Positions 8,498-16,952 of a DNA stretch of 53,952 nt are shown here, piece by piece. Each line of letters opens with the position of its first letter. The stretch's first letter is position 1. The position numbers and the translations under genes are program-made. Source of the stretch: Methanobacteriota archaeon (lineage in GTDB: Archaea > Thermoplasmatota > Poseidoniia > Poseidoniales > Thalassarchaeaceae); contig PBWO01000039.1 in NCBI GenBank assembly GCA_002727275.1, forward strand, positions 1 through 53,952. Reading direction: 5' to 3'. A model generated the notes under the pieces. That model saw nothing but the letters and a program-made list of their open reading frames with translations, did not search any database and had not been told where the DNA came from.

Positions 8498-8515
8498 TTG
8501 CTGGGACTTCAGCAA
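8498..8515 (+). promoter_or_regulatory. Leader hairpin just upstream of the psmB ribosome binding site
   Basis: TTGCTG (8498-8503) and CAGCAA (8510-8515) form a 6-bp hairpin with a 6-base loop. It is followed immediately by the GGTGA Shine-Dalgarno (8516-8520) and the psmB ATG at 8525. A leader structure abutting the ribosome site could tune translation; that role is inference. Confidence 0.3.
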
Positions 8516-8524
8516 GGTGAAATC

Positions 8525-9151
8525 ATGAACGAAAGCGCCGACGTAGTCAAGACAGGGACTAGCACAATCGGAATCACATTCGATGGAGGGGTTGTAGTAG
8601 GTGCTGACCACAGGGCCACTATGGGGCATTTCATTGCTAACAAAAGCGTCCAGAAGTTGTTCAAGATATCGGATTCGGTGGCTCTGACTACAGCAGGCCT
8701 TGTTGGACACGCCCAATCTCTTTCACGCACACTCGCCGCAGAATTGCGACTTTACGAACTCAAACATGGCAAGCCGATGACCGTGAAGGGTGCGGCCACT
8801 CTAACTGCTAACATACTGGTAGGTCGACCTCATTATGTGCAATTACTGATCGTTGGCGTGGATGATTCCGGTTCTAGTGTCTATAGTATCGATTCTGCAG
8901 GCGGTTCGATTCCTGACGCATACTGCGCCACAGGTTCTGGTAGCCCGTACATGTACGGCGTCCTTGAAGACCAGTTTTCTGAGGGTATGTCGCAAGACGA
9001 GGCTCTCAAGGTTGCTGCCAAGGCTTTACTGGCTTCGGCCCAGAGAGATGCGGCTAGCGGTAATGGGATGGATTTGGCTGTGATAACTGCAGATCACGGT
9101 TTTCAGCAGATGCCTGAGGACGAGGTCACCAACCTATTATCCTCAATCTAA
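8525..9151 (+). CDS. psmB: Proteasome beta subunit
   Basis: Catalytic beta subunit of the archaeal 20S proteasome, 208 residues. The start is the ATG at 8525 behind GGTGA. This gives an 11-residue propeptide (MNESADVVKTG) that ends directly before the catalytic threonine of TSTIG. The track start 27 bases upstream has no such support. The Asp17-type (GADHRAT) and Lys33-type (ANKSVQK) residues are in place, as is the SGSPYMYGVLE segment. It degrades unfolded proteins fed by a PAN or Cdc48-type ATPase. It is followed at 72 bases by the FttA gene. No alpha subunit is in the window. Confidence 0.96.
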   Translation: MNESADVVKTGTSTIGITFDGGVVVGADHRATMGHFIANKSVQKLFKISDSVALTTAGLVGHAQSLSRTLAAELRLYELKHGKPMTVKGAATLTANILVGRPHYVQLLIVGVDDSGSSVYSIDSAGGSIPDAYCATGSGSPYMYGVLEDQFSEGMSQDEALKVAAKALLASAQRDAASGNGMDLAVITADHGFQQMPEDEVTNLLSSI

Positions 9152-9223
9152 ACTCCCGGCCTAGTGCCATTGCGCCCTTTCGGGTGACAGCGCTAACCGT
9201 GAGTTCACCATGGATGTGAAGAA

Positions 9224-11140
9224 ATGCGACTAACTTTGAGTGAATTGAAGAAAAAGATATCCAAACTGGTCCCCAGTGATATCAATTATGAAGTCGACCT
9301 AGAAGCCGGATCAATCTCAATCATCACGGATGAACCCTCAGCTTTCGGAGGCTCAGGAGATAATCTGACTGTTAGAATTGCCAAGGCCGTTAAACGCCGT
9401 ATCGTCATCCGCCCTCACCCCGATTTGCTCGCAGAAGAAGACGCTGTTCACGACGCGATTCTGAAATTCATTCCTGATGAAGCAAAACTCCGAAAGACTT
9501 GGCTTGATCCAGCAATTTGTCAAGTCACTCTTGAGTGCGACGACCCTTCTGCTGCAGTCGGCCCTAAGGGGTCAAACATCAAGGCTCTAAGAGATGAGAT
9601 TGGTTGGCTAATTGATGTGGTTAGGGCGCCTGCAATCGAGAGTAGAACTCAGCACGACATCAGACGCTACAGAAAGGAGATGGCCGAAGATAGAAAGTCT
9701 CTAATGAGGAAATTTGGAACCAGAATTTACCGGCCTCCTAGGCCGGGAGAGCCTTGGGTTAGAGTAACCGCTCTTGGCTCATATCGAGAAGTCGGCAGGG
9801 CGATGCATCTAGTGACAACTAACGAATCCAAAGTACTCGTCGACTGTGGTGCTAAACCCACAACCAACCGGAGCGAAGTCGAACCCTTCTTCACGGCACC
9901 TGAACTATTGCCACTTGACAATTTAGATGCCATTGTCATTACTCACGCGCACATAGATCACATCGGCATGCTTCCTGTACTATTCAAGTATGGATATCGA
10001 GGACCAGTCTACTGCACTCCTCCGACTCGTGACCTAATGACTCTACTGCAAATTGACTACATCAAGGTGGCACAGGCAGAGGGCAATGAGTCACCTTACT
10101 CAAAGGCCGACATTCAAGAGTGTATCAAGCATATAGTAGATGTCAACTGGGGTGACAAGACCGACATCTCGCCCGATATCAAGATGACAATGGAGAATGC
10201 AGGACATATCCTAGGCTCTTCCAGCGTGTACATGCAGATTGGCGAGGGTAAAGGCGAGCACAAGCTCCTCTTCTCTGGAGACATCAAGTATGAGAAATCC
10301 TGGTTATTCGATGCGGCTACAGTCAGATTCCCTAAAGTCGAGACCCTCGTAATCGAATCCACTTATGGCGGACCTCAAGATATTCAACCCACTAGGCAGC
10401 AGGCCAGTCAAGAGTTGCAGGATCTAATTCAGGACTCTCTTGGAAGAGGCAGCAAGATTTTCTGTCCAGTATTCGCAGTAGGACGTTCCCAAGAGGTAAT
10501 GATTGCCATCGATCAGTTGTTCAAATCAGGGAACATCAAACCAGTAACCGTCTGGCTAGACGGGATGATTGCAGAAGCCACTGCAATTCACTCGAGCCAT
10601 CCCAATTTCCTCAATCGTGACCTAAGAGGTAAGATGCTTAAGGGTGGCTCGGAGAACCCATTCAATTCACCTTGGTTCAAGCAAGTTGAATCAAGGGAAC
10701 AGCGAGAAAGCATTTTGCTTGACCCAAGTCCTTGCATCGTGTTGGCTACAAGTGGTATGATGACCGGAGGCCCTATTGTTGAGTATTTCAAGCACTGGGC
10801 GCCCGAGCCTGGAAACACCCTGTGCTTCGTTGGATATCAGGCATCTGGAACCCTAGGTAGGAGACTTCAACAGGGCCACCCACAAGTACCACTCTCAGAC
10901 GGTGGCCAGACCTTGATGATCGATGTCCGATGCAATACTGTAACTATAGATGGATTCAGTGGACATTCCGATAGGAACCAGTTGTTCGATTACGTCTCGG
11001 CTCTAAATCCAACACCTCGAAAAATAATTTGTCATCACGGCGATCCTCAGACCTGTAATGCATTCCGCCAGGGCTTAAGGGAGAGATTCAGAGTACAGAC
11101 CTATGCTCCTGCCAACCTAGAGACTCTAAGGCTGACATAA
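9224..11140 (+). CDS. FttA/aCPSF1-type KH-beta-CASP ribonuclease
   Basis: A 638-residue metallo-beta-lactamase/beta-CASP nuclease of the aCPSF1 (FttA) family, which terminates transcription in archaea by cleaving nascent RNA. Two N-terminal KH-type RNA-binding domains span about residues 1-150, the second with a GPKGSN loop at 113-118. The zinc-binding motif HAHIDHIG (241-248) opens the metallo-beta-lactamase domain. GHILGSSS, the aspartate in LFSGDIKYE, the beta-CASP GFVGYQASGTLGR-like region and the C-terminal GFSGHSD and HHGD motifs are all present. Length and domain order are complete. The stop abuts the stop of the convergent small gene. Confidence 0.95.
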   Translation: MRLTLSELKKKISKLVPSDINYEVDLEAGSISIITDEPSAFGGSGDNLTVRIAKAVKRRIVIRPHPDLLAEEDAVHDAILKFIPDEAKLRKTWLDPAICQVTLECDDPSAAVGPKGSNIKALRDEIGWLIDVVRAPAIESRTQHDIRRYRKEMAEDRKSLMRKFGTRIYRPPRPGEPWVRVTALGSYREVGRAMHLVTTNESKVLVDCGAKPTTNRSEVEPFFTAPELLPLDNLDAIVITHAHIDHIGMLPVLFKYGYRGPVYCTPPTRDLMTLLQIDYIKVAQAEGNESPYSKADIQECIKHIVDVNWGDKTDISPDIKMTMENAGHILGSSSVYMQIGEGKGEHKLLFSGDIKYEKSWLFDAATVRFPKVETLVIESTYGGPQDIQPTRQQASQELQDLIQDSLGRGSKIFCPVFAVGRSQEVMIAIDQLFKSGNIKPVTVWLDGMIAEATAIHSSHPNFLNRDLRGKMLKGGSENPFNSPWFKQVESREQRESILLDPSPCIVLATSGMMTGGPIVEYFKHWAPEPGNTLCFVGYQASGTLGRRLQQGHPQVPLSDGGQTLMIDVRCNTVTIDGFSGHSDRNQLFDYVSALNPTPRKIICHHGDPQTCNAFRQGLRERFRVQTYAPANLETLRLT

Positions 11141-11416
11141 TCACAATACAGGTACATCGAAACCCAATTCCTCAGGGTCCGGAGCCTGAGTGATGGATTC
11201 TGATTCATCTTCATCGTCATCCCATTGAGTTACTTCACTTTCTGCTGCTTCCCAAGGCATATTCGGACTCAATGCAAGAGTCAAAGCCAGAGGTGTTAGC
11301 AATAGAAATCCCCACGACTCAGTAGTTAACTCACCCGTCTCAGCGAACGACCTACCTGACATCAAAATGAAGGCAATCGCTAGCAACCAGCCCAAGCCGA
11401 CCCTGAGTCTCTGCAC
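11141..11416 (-). CDS. Small membrane protein with acidic C-terminus
   Basis: The frame begins at ATG 11521, but the first 35 residues overlap the start of the opposite 11510 gene and are not protein-like. I place the start at the GTG 11416, giving 91 residues. Two hydrophobic segments (GLGWLLAIAFILM and SWGFLLLTPLALTLAL) are followed by a strongly acidic tail (DDDEDESES). No family is recognised. The stop directly follows the FttA stop on the opposite strand. If the upstream ATG is used, the N-terminus gains a basic extension. Confidence 0.5.
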   Translation of the reverse strand: MQRLRVGLGWLLAIAFILMSGRSFAETGELTTESWGFLLLTPLALTLALSPNMPWEAAESEVTQWDDDEDESESITQAPDPEELGFDVPVL

Positions 11417-11509
11417 GAGTCGCGTACACAGGATGTGTACATCAACCCGGCCCCTAGAAGACTCAATCTCTCGGGACAACCTATTGAACCTCGAGACTAC
11501 GCATAGTTT

Positions 11510-11950
11510 GTGGAGAAGCATTGGGCACTTGTTCGATGTACTTGTGGAAGTGCCTTCGGCTCACCCAGAGGTGCAAGGCGCGCATGCCCTCATTGTGGCT
11601 CAACACAAGGCTCTGAGTCGAAGTTTTTTGAATCGCCTGATGAGCTATCTGATGCTGTAGCGAAATCAAATCTACCTGACGGGATAGCCCAAGAGGTTGA
11701 ATCTAAGCTGTCTATTCAGGAAGCAAAGGCTGAAACAAAATCAACCATGTCTAGAGGAGGGCCCGAGGCGATTCGTAGGATATTGAAGCAGTCTACTTCT
11801 TCAGATGGGACTTTGACTGTCGAATCACTATCGCGTGAGTTACTCAAAGAGGGCTACGAAGAGCCTACTGCAGAGCGAGTGATTGGGAGTGCGGAACTCG
11901 AGGGAATTCTCATCAGGAAGGGGCCCGAGGCCTGGATCTGGCTCCAGTAA
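11510..11950 (+). CDS. Zinc-ribbon protein with C-terminal winged-helix-like domain
   Basis: A 146-residue protein starting at GTG. The N-terminus has a zinc-ribbon-like CTC (Cys10, Cys12) and CPHC (Cys26, Cys29) pair with arginines between them. After a lysine/glutamate-rich linker, the C-terminal 60 residues (EAIRRILKQ ... LTVESLSRELLKEGYEE ... AELEGILIRKG) read as a winged-helix or similar helical DNA/RNA-binding module. No exact family is recognised. A nucleic-acid-related function is inference. It lies between FttA and tRNA-Pro. Confidence 0.65.
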   Translation: MEKHWALVRCTCGSAFGSPRGARRACPHCGSTQGSESKFFESPDELSDAVAKSNLPDGIAQEVESKLSIQEAKAETKSTMSRGGPEAIRRILKQSTSSDGTLTVESLSRELLKEGYEEPTAERVIGSAELEGILIRKGPEAWIWLQ

Positions 11951-11984
11951 CCTTCATCTCAGCACCTCTAGTGGGAGGCAATCC

Positions 11985-12059
11985 GGGCCCGTGGGTTAGT
12001 CTGGTCTATGCTAGATCGTTTGGGACGATTTGACCCAGGTTCAAATCCTGGCGGGCCCA
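11985..12059 (+). tRNA. tRNA-Pro (anticodon TGG)
   Basis: The acceptor stem GGGCCCG (11985-11991) pairs with CGGGCCC (12052-12058), and the discriminator is A12059. The anticodon stem GATCG/CGATT closes the loop TTTGGGA, so the anticodon is TGG (12021-12023), decoding CCN proline codons. The T-arm is CCAGG-TTCAAAT-CCTGG. The D-stem is weak, with G-U pairs and a mismatch. A genomic CCA follows (12060-12062), and the next base is the first of the opposite-strand Nudix stop codon. No intron is seen. Confidence 0.93.
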
Positions 12060-12062
12060 CCA

Positions 12063-12836
12063 CTATTCGAGCCGGCGAATAGCTTCTATATCGAATAATG
12101 AAACAGCATTTCTCATCGCTTCAGATTTCGAGAACCAACGAGCCTCTTCGATTTCATCGTCCTTGGGGACGATATCTTCTGCAGGAATATCCGCTTTGCA
12201 ATGATAAGTGAATGACAACCAATTGATGCCATCCTGCTGAAAAATCGCCTGTTGGATTACTGCCCCATCATCTCCTTCAGAGGCAATACCAGATTCTCCT
12301 TTGGGATCAGGAATTAGGATTTTGATTCCCAACTCTTCGAGGGCCTCTCTCTCGGCTCCTTTGCGAGGGTGCTCGGCGTAATCGACGAAACCACCAGGAA
12401 GAGTCCAGCAACCTGTAAAGAAGCCACGCGTAACCTTGGCCATTAGTATCTCATTATTTGAGTTCGTGATGACAACCTTACTGACCACTCTGTGTAGGGT
12501 ACGATAGACCGATTCACGAGCTACCGGGTCGACTGCACTATCTGAAATTACAGCGTCTTTCCATGCCCAATGTTCGGGCCAAGGAACATCAGGAGTGGCG
12601 ACGATGACGACATGGTCATCTTGACCTAGCCTAAATCGATTAACACGCCTTTCCTTCCAAGTTAGGCCCATTGAGGTGGCTTCTTGAGGGGTTGGGAGCC
12701 TAATCAGAAAATTATCTCCCTGCCAATCAGTTCTGCCTTTCTTGGGGATGGCAGGGCCGTTTCCAAAGATATCAACTAGAAGCAACTTACCGTCGTGTTC
12801 GAGGTGTATGTGCTCACAGTTTCTATCTTCTCTCAT
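12063..12836 (-). CDS. Nudix hydrolase with N-terminal extension
   Basis: A 257-residue protein. The C-terminal Nudix domain holds a complete Nudix box (GGFVDYAEHPRKGAEREALEELGI). The domain begins near VVSKVVITNSNNEILMAK. It hydrolyses a nucleoside diphosphate linked to another moiety; the substrate is unknown. The first 115 residues (starting MREDRNCEHIHLEHDGKLLL) form an extra domain like those seen in NADH- or ADP-ribose-type Nudix enzymes, but no zinc ribbon is visible. It lies 20 bases downstream of mdh in the same direction. Its stop codon touches the CCA end of the tRNA gene. Confidence 0.85.
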   Translation of the reverse strand: MREDRNCEHIHLEHDGKLLLVDIFGNGPAIPKKGRTDWQGDNFLIRLPTPQEATSMGLTWKERRVNRFRLGQDDHVVIVATPDVPWPEHWAWKDAVISDSAVDPVARESVYRTLHRVVSKVVITNSNNEILMAKVTRGFFTGCWTLPGGFVDYAEHPRKGAEREALEELGIKILIPDPKGESGIASEGDDGAVIQQAIFQQDGINWLSFTYHCKADIPAEDIVPKDDEIEEARWFSKSEAMRNAVSLFDIEAIRRLE

Positions 12837-12856
12837 GTAATCACTGAAACTAATGC

Positions 12857-13795
12857 CTAGTATCCAAGAATCGAACTCAACTGCTCCTTATAGAACTCAG
12901 CAGAGCCTTGCAGACTTTCCAACTCTGAATCCTCTAGTTCCAATTCGACAATACATTCCACACCATTTCTACCTAGAATTACTGGAACTCCGATGTAAAT
13001 ATCGTCAAGACCATACTGGCCAGTAAGATAGGCACTGCAGGGTAGACTTCGCTTCCTGTCCTTGAGTATTGACTCTGCCATTATTGCAGCTGCAGAACCG
13101 GGTGCATAGAATGCACTCCCCTTCTCAAGAAGTTTGACAATCTCGCCCCCTCCGCCAGCGGTCCTTTTGGAAATCGCATCAATAGTATCGCCATCCATTA
13201 ATTGGGTGATAGGTATTCCAGAGACAGTGGTGTAACGAGGTAGGGGTACCATGGTATCCCCATGGCCTCCAAGAACCATTTCTTGGACGTCCTCATTGGA
13301 GACTCCTAACTCCTCTGCGATGAAGTGAGTCATCCTAGCTGAATCCAATATGCCGGCTTGCCCCACTACTCTTTCAGGAGGGAATCCTGTTACTTTCTGC
13401 ATGTGATAGGTCATTAGATCTAGGGGATTAGTGACCATCACGATAACGGAGTTAGGAGCATGCTCCTTGATGCCCTGCCCTACTTGTGAGATGATATCAG
13501 CATTCTTTCCCACCAAGTCTTCACGAGTCATTCCTGGCTTCCGCGGGAATCCGGAAGTGACTACAACAACATCTGAATCGGCGATATCTTCGTAGTCCTT
13601 GGTACCAGTGATTTTCCCATCGTAGTTGAGAATCTGTCCGCCTTGGCTCATATCGAGAGCTTTTCCCTTGGCAAAACCCTCGTATATATCCAGAAGGACT
13701 ACTTCTCCGATATTTTTCTGCGCTAGAACAAAAGCGCATGTCGCACCAACATTCCCCGCTCCAATCACAGCAACCTTGCCCGCTCCTCTCGACAT
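12857..13795 (-). CDS. mdh: Malate dehydrogenase (lactate/malate dehydrogenase family)
   Basis: A 312-residue NAD-dependent dehydrogenase. It shows the N-terminal Rossmann motif VIGAGNVGATCAF, the NAD-discriminating LLDIYEG (acidic residue after strand 2), VMVTNPLDLMTYH, and the active-site GGHGDTMVPL. FPRKPGMTRED, with arginine in the substrate loop, matches malate rather than lactate specificity. It interconverts malate and oxaloacetate in the TCA cycle. The start has GAGGATAAC upstream of the ATG. It is divergent from the transhydrogenase operon, so NADH and NADPH supply may be linked. Confidence 0.94.
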   Translation of the reverse strand: MSRGAGKVAVIGAGNVGATCAFVLAQKNIGEVVLLDIYEGFAKGKALDMSQGGQILNYDGKITGTKDYEDIADSDVVVVTSGFPRKPGMTREDLVGKNADIISQVGQGIKEHAPNSVIVMVTNPLDLMTYHMQKVTGFPPERVVGQAGILDSARMTHFIAEELGVSNEDVQEMVLGGHGDTMVPLPRYTTVSGIPITQLMDGDTIDAISKRTAGGGGEIVKLLEKGSAFYAPGSAAAIMAESILKDRKRSLPCSAYLTGQYGLDDIYIGVPVILGRNGVECIVELELEDSELESLQGSAEFYKEQLSSILGY

Positions 13796-13958
13796 GTTAT
13801 CCTCGCTTGCTCGCCGACGACTCCGAACTTAGCATTACTGTTCTGGACTTGTGCTCGCACTCTAGCATACTGAATGGTTGGGCGACGGCTTCAAGAAGTG
13901 CCTCAATCTGGAGTGCCTTGTTGAGAATGAGCCTACGGCTCAATGTGGAGGCATTTAC

Positions 13959-15119
13959 ATGAAACTTGGAGTCATAACTGAGCCTGAGGGGGAAAATAGA
14001 GTCGCCATCGTTCCCAATTCGATACCCAAGTTGAGTAAAGCCGGATTCAAAGTATTAGTTGAATCTGGAGCAGGTTCTTCATCGAGTTATTCTGATGCAG
14101 AATATGAGTCCAAGGGTGGCAGTATTACTTCCAGAGATGAGGCACTTTCCGCCGACCTTCTAGTAACCATCCACATGCCCGAAACTTCCGAAATGAAAAA
14201 TGGACAAGTCTTGGCTTGTGTAGCCGATCCTTTCCGAAACCCAGAGCGAGTCAAGCAGTGCATGGATTCCTCAATCACTTTGCTTAGTATGGACATGATT
14301 CCTCGAAGACTCTCTAGGGCCCAGTCAATGGATGTCAACTCCAGTCAAGACAACCTTGCTGGTTACAAGGCCGTCCTTATGGGAGCAGCCCAACTTGGCA
14401 AAGCCATTCCAATGATGACAACTAGTGCGGGAACTGTAAAGCCTGCAAAGTTCGTCATCATGGGCAGTGGTGTTGCAGGATTGCAAGCAATAGCAACGGC
14501 CAAGCGACTAGGGGCAATCGTATTCGCATCGGATGTTCGAAAGTCAGCAGCTGAGCAAATCGAGTCTGTGGGTGGCCGATTTATCGAAGTAGAGGGAATG
14601 GATGATTTCGAAGACGAGTCAGGCTATGCCAAGCCCCTGACTCCAGAGTTTATTCAAAAGGTCAATGACACTGTCTGTGAAGTAGCCAAGGATGCCGACG
14701 TCATTGTCACTACGGCTAGAATCTTCGGAAGGCCGGCCCCAATTACCGTCCCTGCAAGCGCTGTTGCCTCATTCAAACCAGGTTCTGTTATTGTCGACAT
14801 GAACGCTGATGTCGGAGGTAACTGTGAGTTGACAGAACCCGGGCAAACCATTGTCAACAATGATGTTACAATTGTCGGAATAGAGAATCTGCCAGGTACA
14901 ATTGCCTCTACTGCTAGCATGCTTTATTCGAACAATCTGACAAACTTCGTCTCCTCATTGATGATAGATGGAGAATTTACCCTCTCGATGGAAGATGATG
15001 TATTGGTCGGAGCCGAGGAAGACTCAGATTTCCACGTACCCGGTATGGGTGGAGTGCTAATATGCGCTAATGGCGAGATTCATCCTAAACAGTCTAGACT
15101 ATCGGAGGTGGTAGAGTGA
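13959..15119 (+). CDS. pntA: NAD(P) transhydrogenase subunit alpha, NAD-binding part
   Basis: First of three genes for proton-translocating transhydrogenase, which exchanges hydride between NADH and NADP+ at the membrane. The 386-residue protein begins MKLGVITEPEGENRVAIVP, the usual alanine-dehydrogenase/PntA opening. The NAD-binding segment FVIMGSGVAGLQAIATAKRLGA and the RQD-loop-like SQDNLAGYKAV are seen. The start is the ATG at 13959 behind GGAGG; the track ORF is 27 codons longer without support. The subunit is split, with the membrane part of alpha encoded by the next gene (4-base GTGA overlap). Confidence 0.94.
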   Translation: MKLGVITEPEGENRVAIVPNSIPKLSKAGFKVLVESGAGSSSSYSDAEYESKGGSITSRDEALSADLLVTIHMPETSEMKNGQVLACVADPFRNPERVKQCMDSSITLLSMDMIPRRLSRAQSMDVNSSQDNLAGYKAVLMGAAQLGKAIPMMTTSAGTVKPAKFVIMGSGVAGLQAIATAKRLGAIVFASDVRKSAAEQIESVGGRFIEVEGMDDFEDESGYAKPLTPEFIQKVNDTVCEVAKDADVIVTTARIFGRPAPITVPASAVASFKPGSVIVDMNADVGGNCELTEPGQTIVNNDVTIVGIENLPGTIASTASMLYSNNLTNFVSSLMIDGEFTLSMEDDVLVGAEEDSDFHVPGMGGVLICANGEIHPKQSRLSEVVE

Positions 15120-15436
15120 GTCTGACCGTAGCAGCTCTGATTGGTAGCATCACCGTTTTCATCTTAGCTATTTTCCTAGGATTTGAGTTGATCAGCAAGG
15201 TTCCACCGACTCTGCATACACCTCTAATGTCAGGCGCCAATGCAATCTCCGGAATTACCATAGTCGGCGCATTGATTCTTTCCAACACTGCATTCAACGA
15301 AGGCGATCCGGGAACAGCCGCTTGGCTTGCATTCGCTGCTCTAGTTATGGCCACCATCAATGTAGTCGGCGGATTCATGGTCACAAATAGGATGCTTGAG
15401 ATGATTGCTGGCAAGAAGAGAAAGGGGGGTGAGTGA
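15116..15436 (+). CDS. pntA2: NAD(P) transhydrogenase subunit alpha, membrane part
   Basis: A 106-residue, mostly hydrophobic protein corresponding to the C-terminal membrane domain of PntA. It has about three TM segments, including FELISKVPPTLHTPLMSGANAISG, a segment characteristic of the family. The GTG start overlaps the upstream TGA by 4 bases, implying translational coupling. It contributes to the proton channel together with PntB. Split alpha subunits are common in bacteria such as Rhodospirillum. Confidence 0.93.
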   Translation: MSLTVAALIGSITVFILAIFLGFELISKVPPTLHTPLMSGANAISGITIVGALILSNTAFNEGDPGTAAWLAFAALVMATINVVGGFMVTNRMLEMIAGKKRKGGE

Positions 15437-16885
15437 TTGGTAGATGCAGCAGTTTGGGATATCGGCTATCTGATGGCGGCGGCCCTATTCATCCTTGGAA
15501 TCAAGAGACTCTCAAGTCCTAGAACTGCTCCTCAGGGCAATAGAATGGGTGCGATGGGAATGTTCCTAGCAGTTCTAGTAACATTGGCACGAATGCAATC
15601 AGAAGGAGTTATTGGTTGGGAATTGATTGTCGGAGGCCTCGCTATTGGTGCTATTATTGGAGCTTTGATGGCCACTAGAGTGGAGATGACAGGAATGCCC
15701 GAACTCGTTGCATTGTTCAACGGTTTTGGAGGGGGGGCGTCTGCATTGGTCGCTCTTTCAGAGGTTTTAGGTAGATTACAGCAAGGAAACGTTCCAGATG
15801 CCGGAATCGAGTTGTATGCAATCTGGATAGCTATTGGGCTTTCAGGGATAGTTGGATGGGTAACACTGACTGGCTCTCTTGTGGCGATGATGAAACTCAA
15901 AGGAGGTTTCTATGTCCCATTTAGTAAGAAGGATGAGCGTGGCCGCTCTAAGTGGATTAGCTTCCCTACATGGGGCCCTAAGTGGTTGAATACCGTCAAG
16001 ATACTTCTCCTTACAACCTCTCTAGCATTGATTTGGATGACCATCGATGACCCGACTAATAGGGACTACATTTGGATGATAGTGGGCTTCTCAAGTCTAC
16101 TTGGCATACTATTCGTAATGCCAATAGGTGGTGCAGATATGCCTGTAGTAGTTAGCCTACTAAACTCGCTATCAGGAATAGCAGCCGCATTCACTGGATT
16201 CGTAATCGGAAACAATGTCCTAATCATTGCAGGTTCAATGGTCGGTGCAGCAGGATTAATTCTTACTTTCATCATGTGCAAGGCGATGAATAGAACTCTA
16301 CCCGATGTCCTATTCAAGGCGTTTGGCGGGTCAGGTGAGAAGGACCAGTTGACTCGTAGTAAGGTCGGCAGCGATCCAGAAGAAGTCGCAATGGTTCTAG
16401 ATGGCGCCCAGAAGGTAATTGTCGTCCCAGGATATGGGATGGCAGTCAGTCAGAGTCAGCACGCAGTCAAGGAGTTCGCAGATTTGATGGAAGCAGAGGG
16501 CTGTGATGTTTCCTATGCTATACATCCAGTAGCAGGTAGAATGCCGGGACACATGAACGTCCTATTGGCTGAAGCGAGCGTCCCCTATGAGAAACTCATC
16601 GAGATGGACGACATCAATTCCGAATTCCCAGATTGCGATGTTGCTTTGGTAATCGGTGCTAATGATACGACCAATCCAGCAGCTCGAACCGGAGAGGGTC
16701 CTTTGGCAGGGATGCCTATCCTAGATGTCGACAAGGCCAGAGTAGTTGTAATCATCAAGAGGAGCCTTTCTGTTGGCTACGCCGGAGTCGACAATGATGT
16801 CTTTTACATGGACAAGACAATGATGCTTTTTGGCGATGGTAAGAAGATGATGAATGAACTTAACTCGGCATTGAAGGAGTTGTGA
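15437..16885 (+). CDS. pntB: NAD(P) transhydrogenase subunit beta
   Basis: A 482-residue PntB. An N-terminal membrane domain with 8-9 hydrophobic segments is followed by the soluble NADP(H)-binding domain III from about residue 310. That domain contains VIVVPGYGMAVSQSQH, YAIHPVAGRMPGHMNVLLAEA and ALVIGANDTTNPAA, all typical. The start is a TTG directly after the TGA of the previous gene, with a GGGGGGTG Shine-Dalgarno. A perfect 8-bp hairpin lies 5 bases after the stop. Confidence 0.95.
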   Translation: MVDAAVWDIGYLMAAALFILGIKRLSSPRTAPQGNRMGAMGMFLAVLVTLARMQSEGVIGWELIVGGLAIGAIIGALMATRVEMTGMPELVALFNGFGGGASALVALSEVLGRLQQGNVPDAGIELYAIWIAIGLSGIVGWVTLTGSLVAMMKLKGGFYVPFSKKDERGRSKWISFPTWGPKWLNTVKILLLTTSLALIWMTIDDPTNRDYIWMIVGFSSLLGILFVMPIGGADMPVVVSLLNSLSGIAAAFTGFVIGNNVLIIAGSMVGAAGLILTFIMCKAMNRTLPDVLFKAFGGSGEKDQLTRSKVGSDPEEVAMVLDGAQKVIVVPGYGMAVSQSQHAVKEFADLMEAEGCDVSYAIHPVAGRMPGHMNVLLAEASVPYEKLIEMDDINSEFPDCDVALVIGANDTTNPAARTGEGPLAGMPILDVDKARVVVIIKRSLSVGYAGVDNDVFYMDKTMMLFGDGKKMMNELNSALKEL

Positions 16886-16890
16886 GTCAG

Positions 16891-16909
16891 CGCATCCCTC
16901 TGGGATGCG
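16891..16909 (+). terminator. Perfect 8-bp stem-loop after pntB
   Basis: CGCATCCC (16891-16898), loop TCT, GGGATGCG (16902-16909) lie 5 bases after the pntB stop. No T-run follows, so a bacterial-type intrinsic terminator is unlikely. It may be a 3'-end stabiliser or processing site, or belong to the leader of the next gene (start 16953). Confidence 0.35.
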
Positions 16910-16952
16910 TTCAGGCAACGGTTATGAGACTCCAACCGACGAGGTGGTACCG

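Noticed and set aside
11367-11660. 97-residue plus-strand ORF 11367..11660
   Set aside because: Shadow across two better genes (11141..11416 and 11510..11950); no motif.
15532-15900. Long minus-strand ORFs opposite pntA/pntB (15094..15414, 15532..15900)
   Set aside because: Typical shadows of hydrophobic genes; rich in Pro/Ala/Thr without domains.
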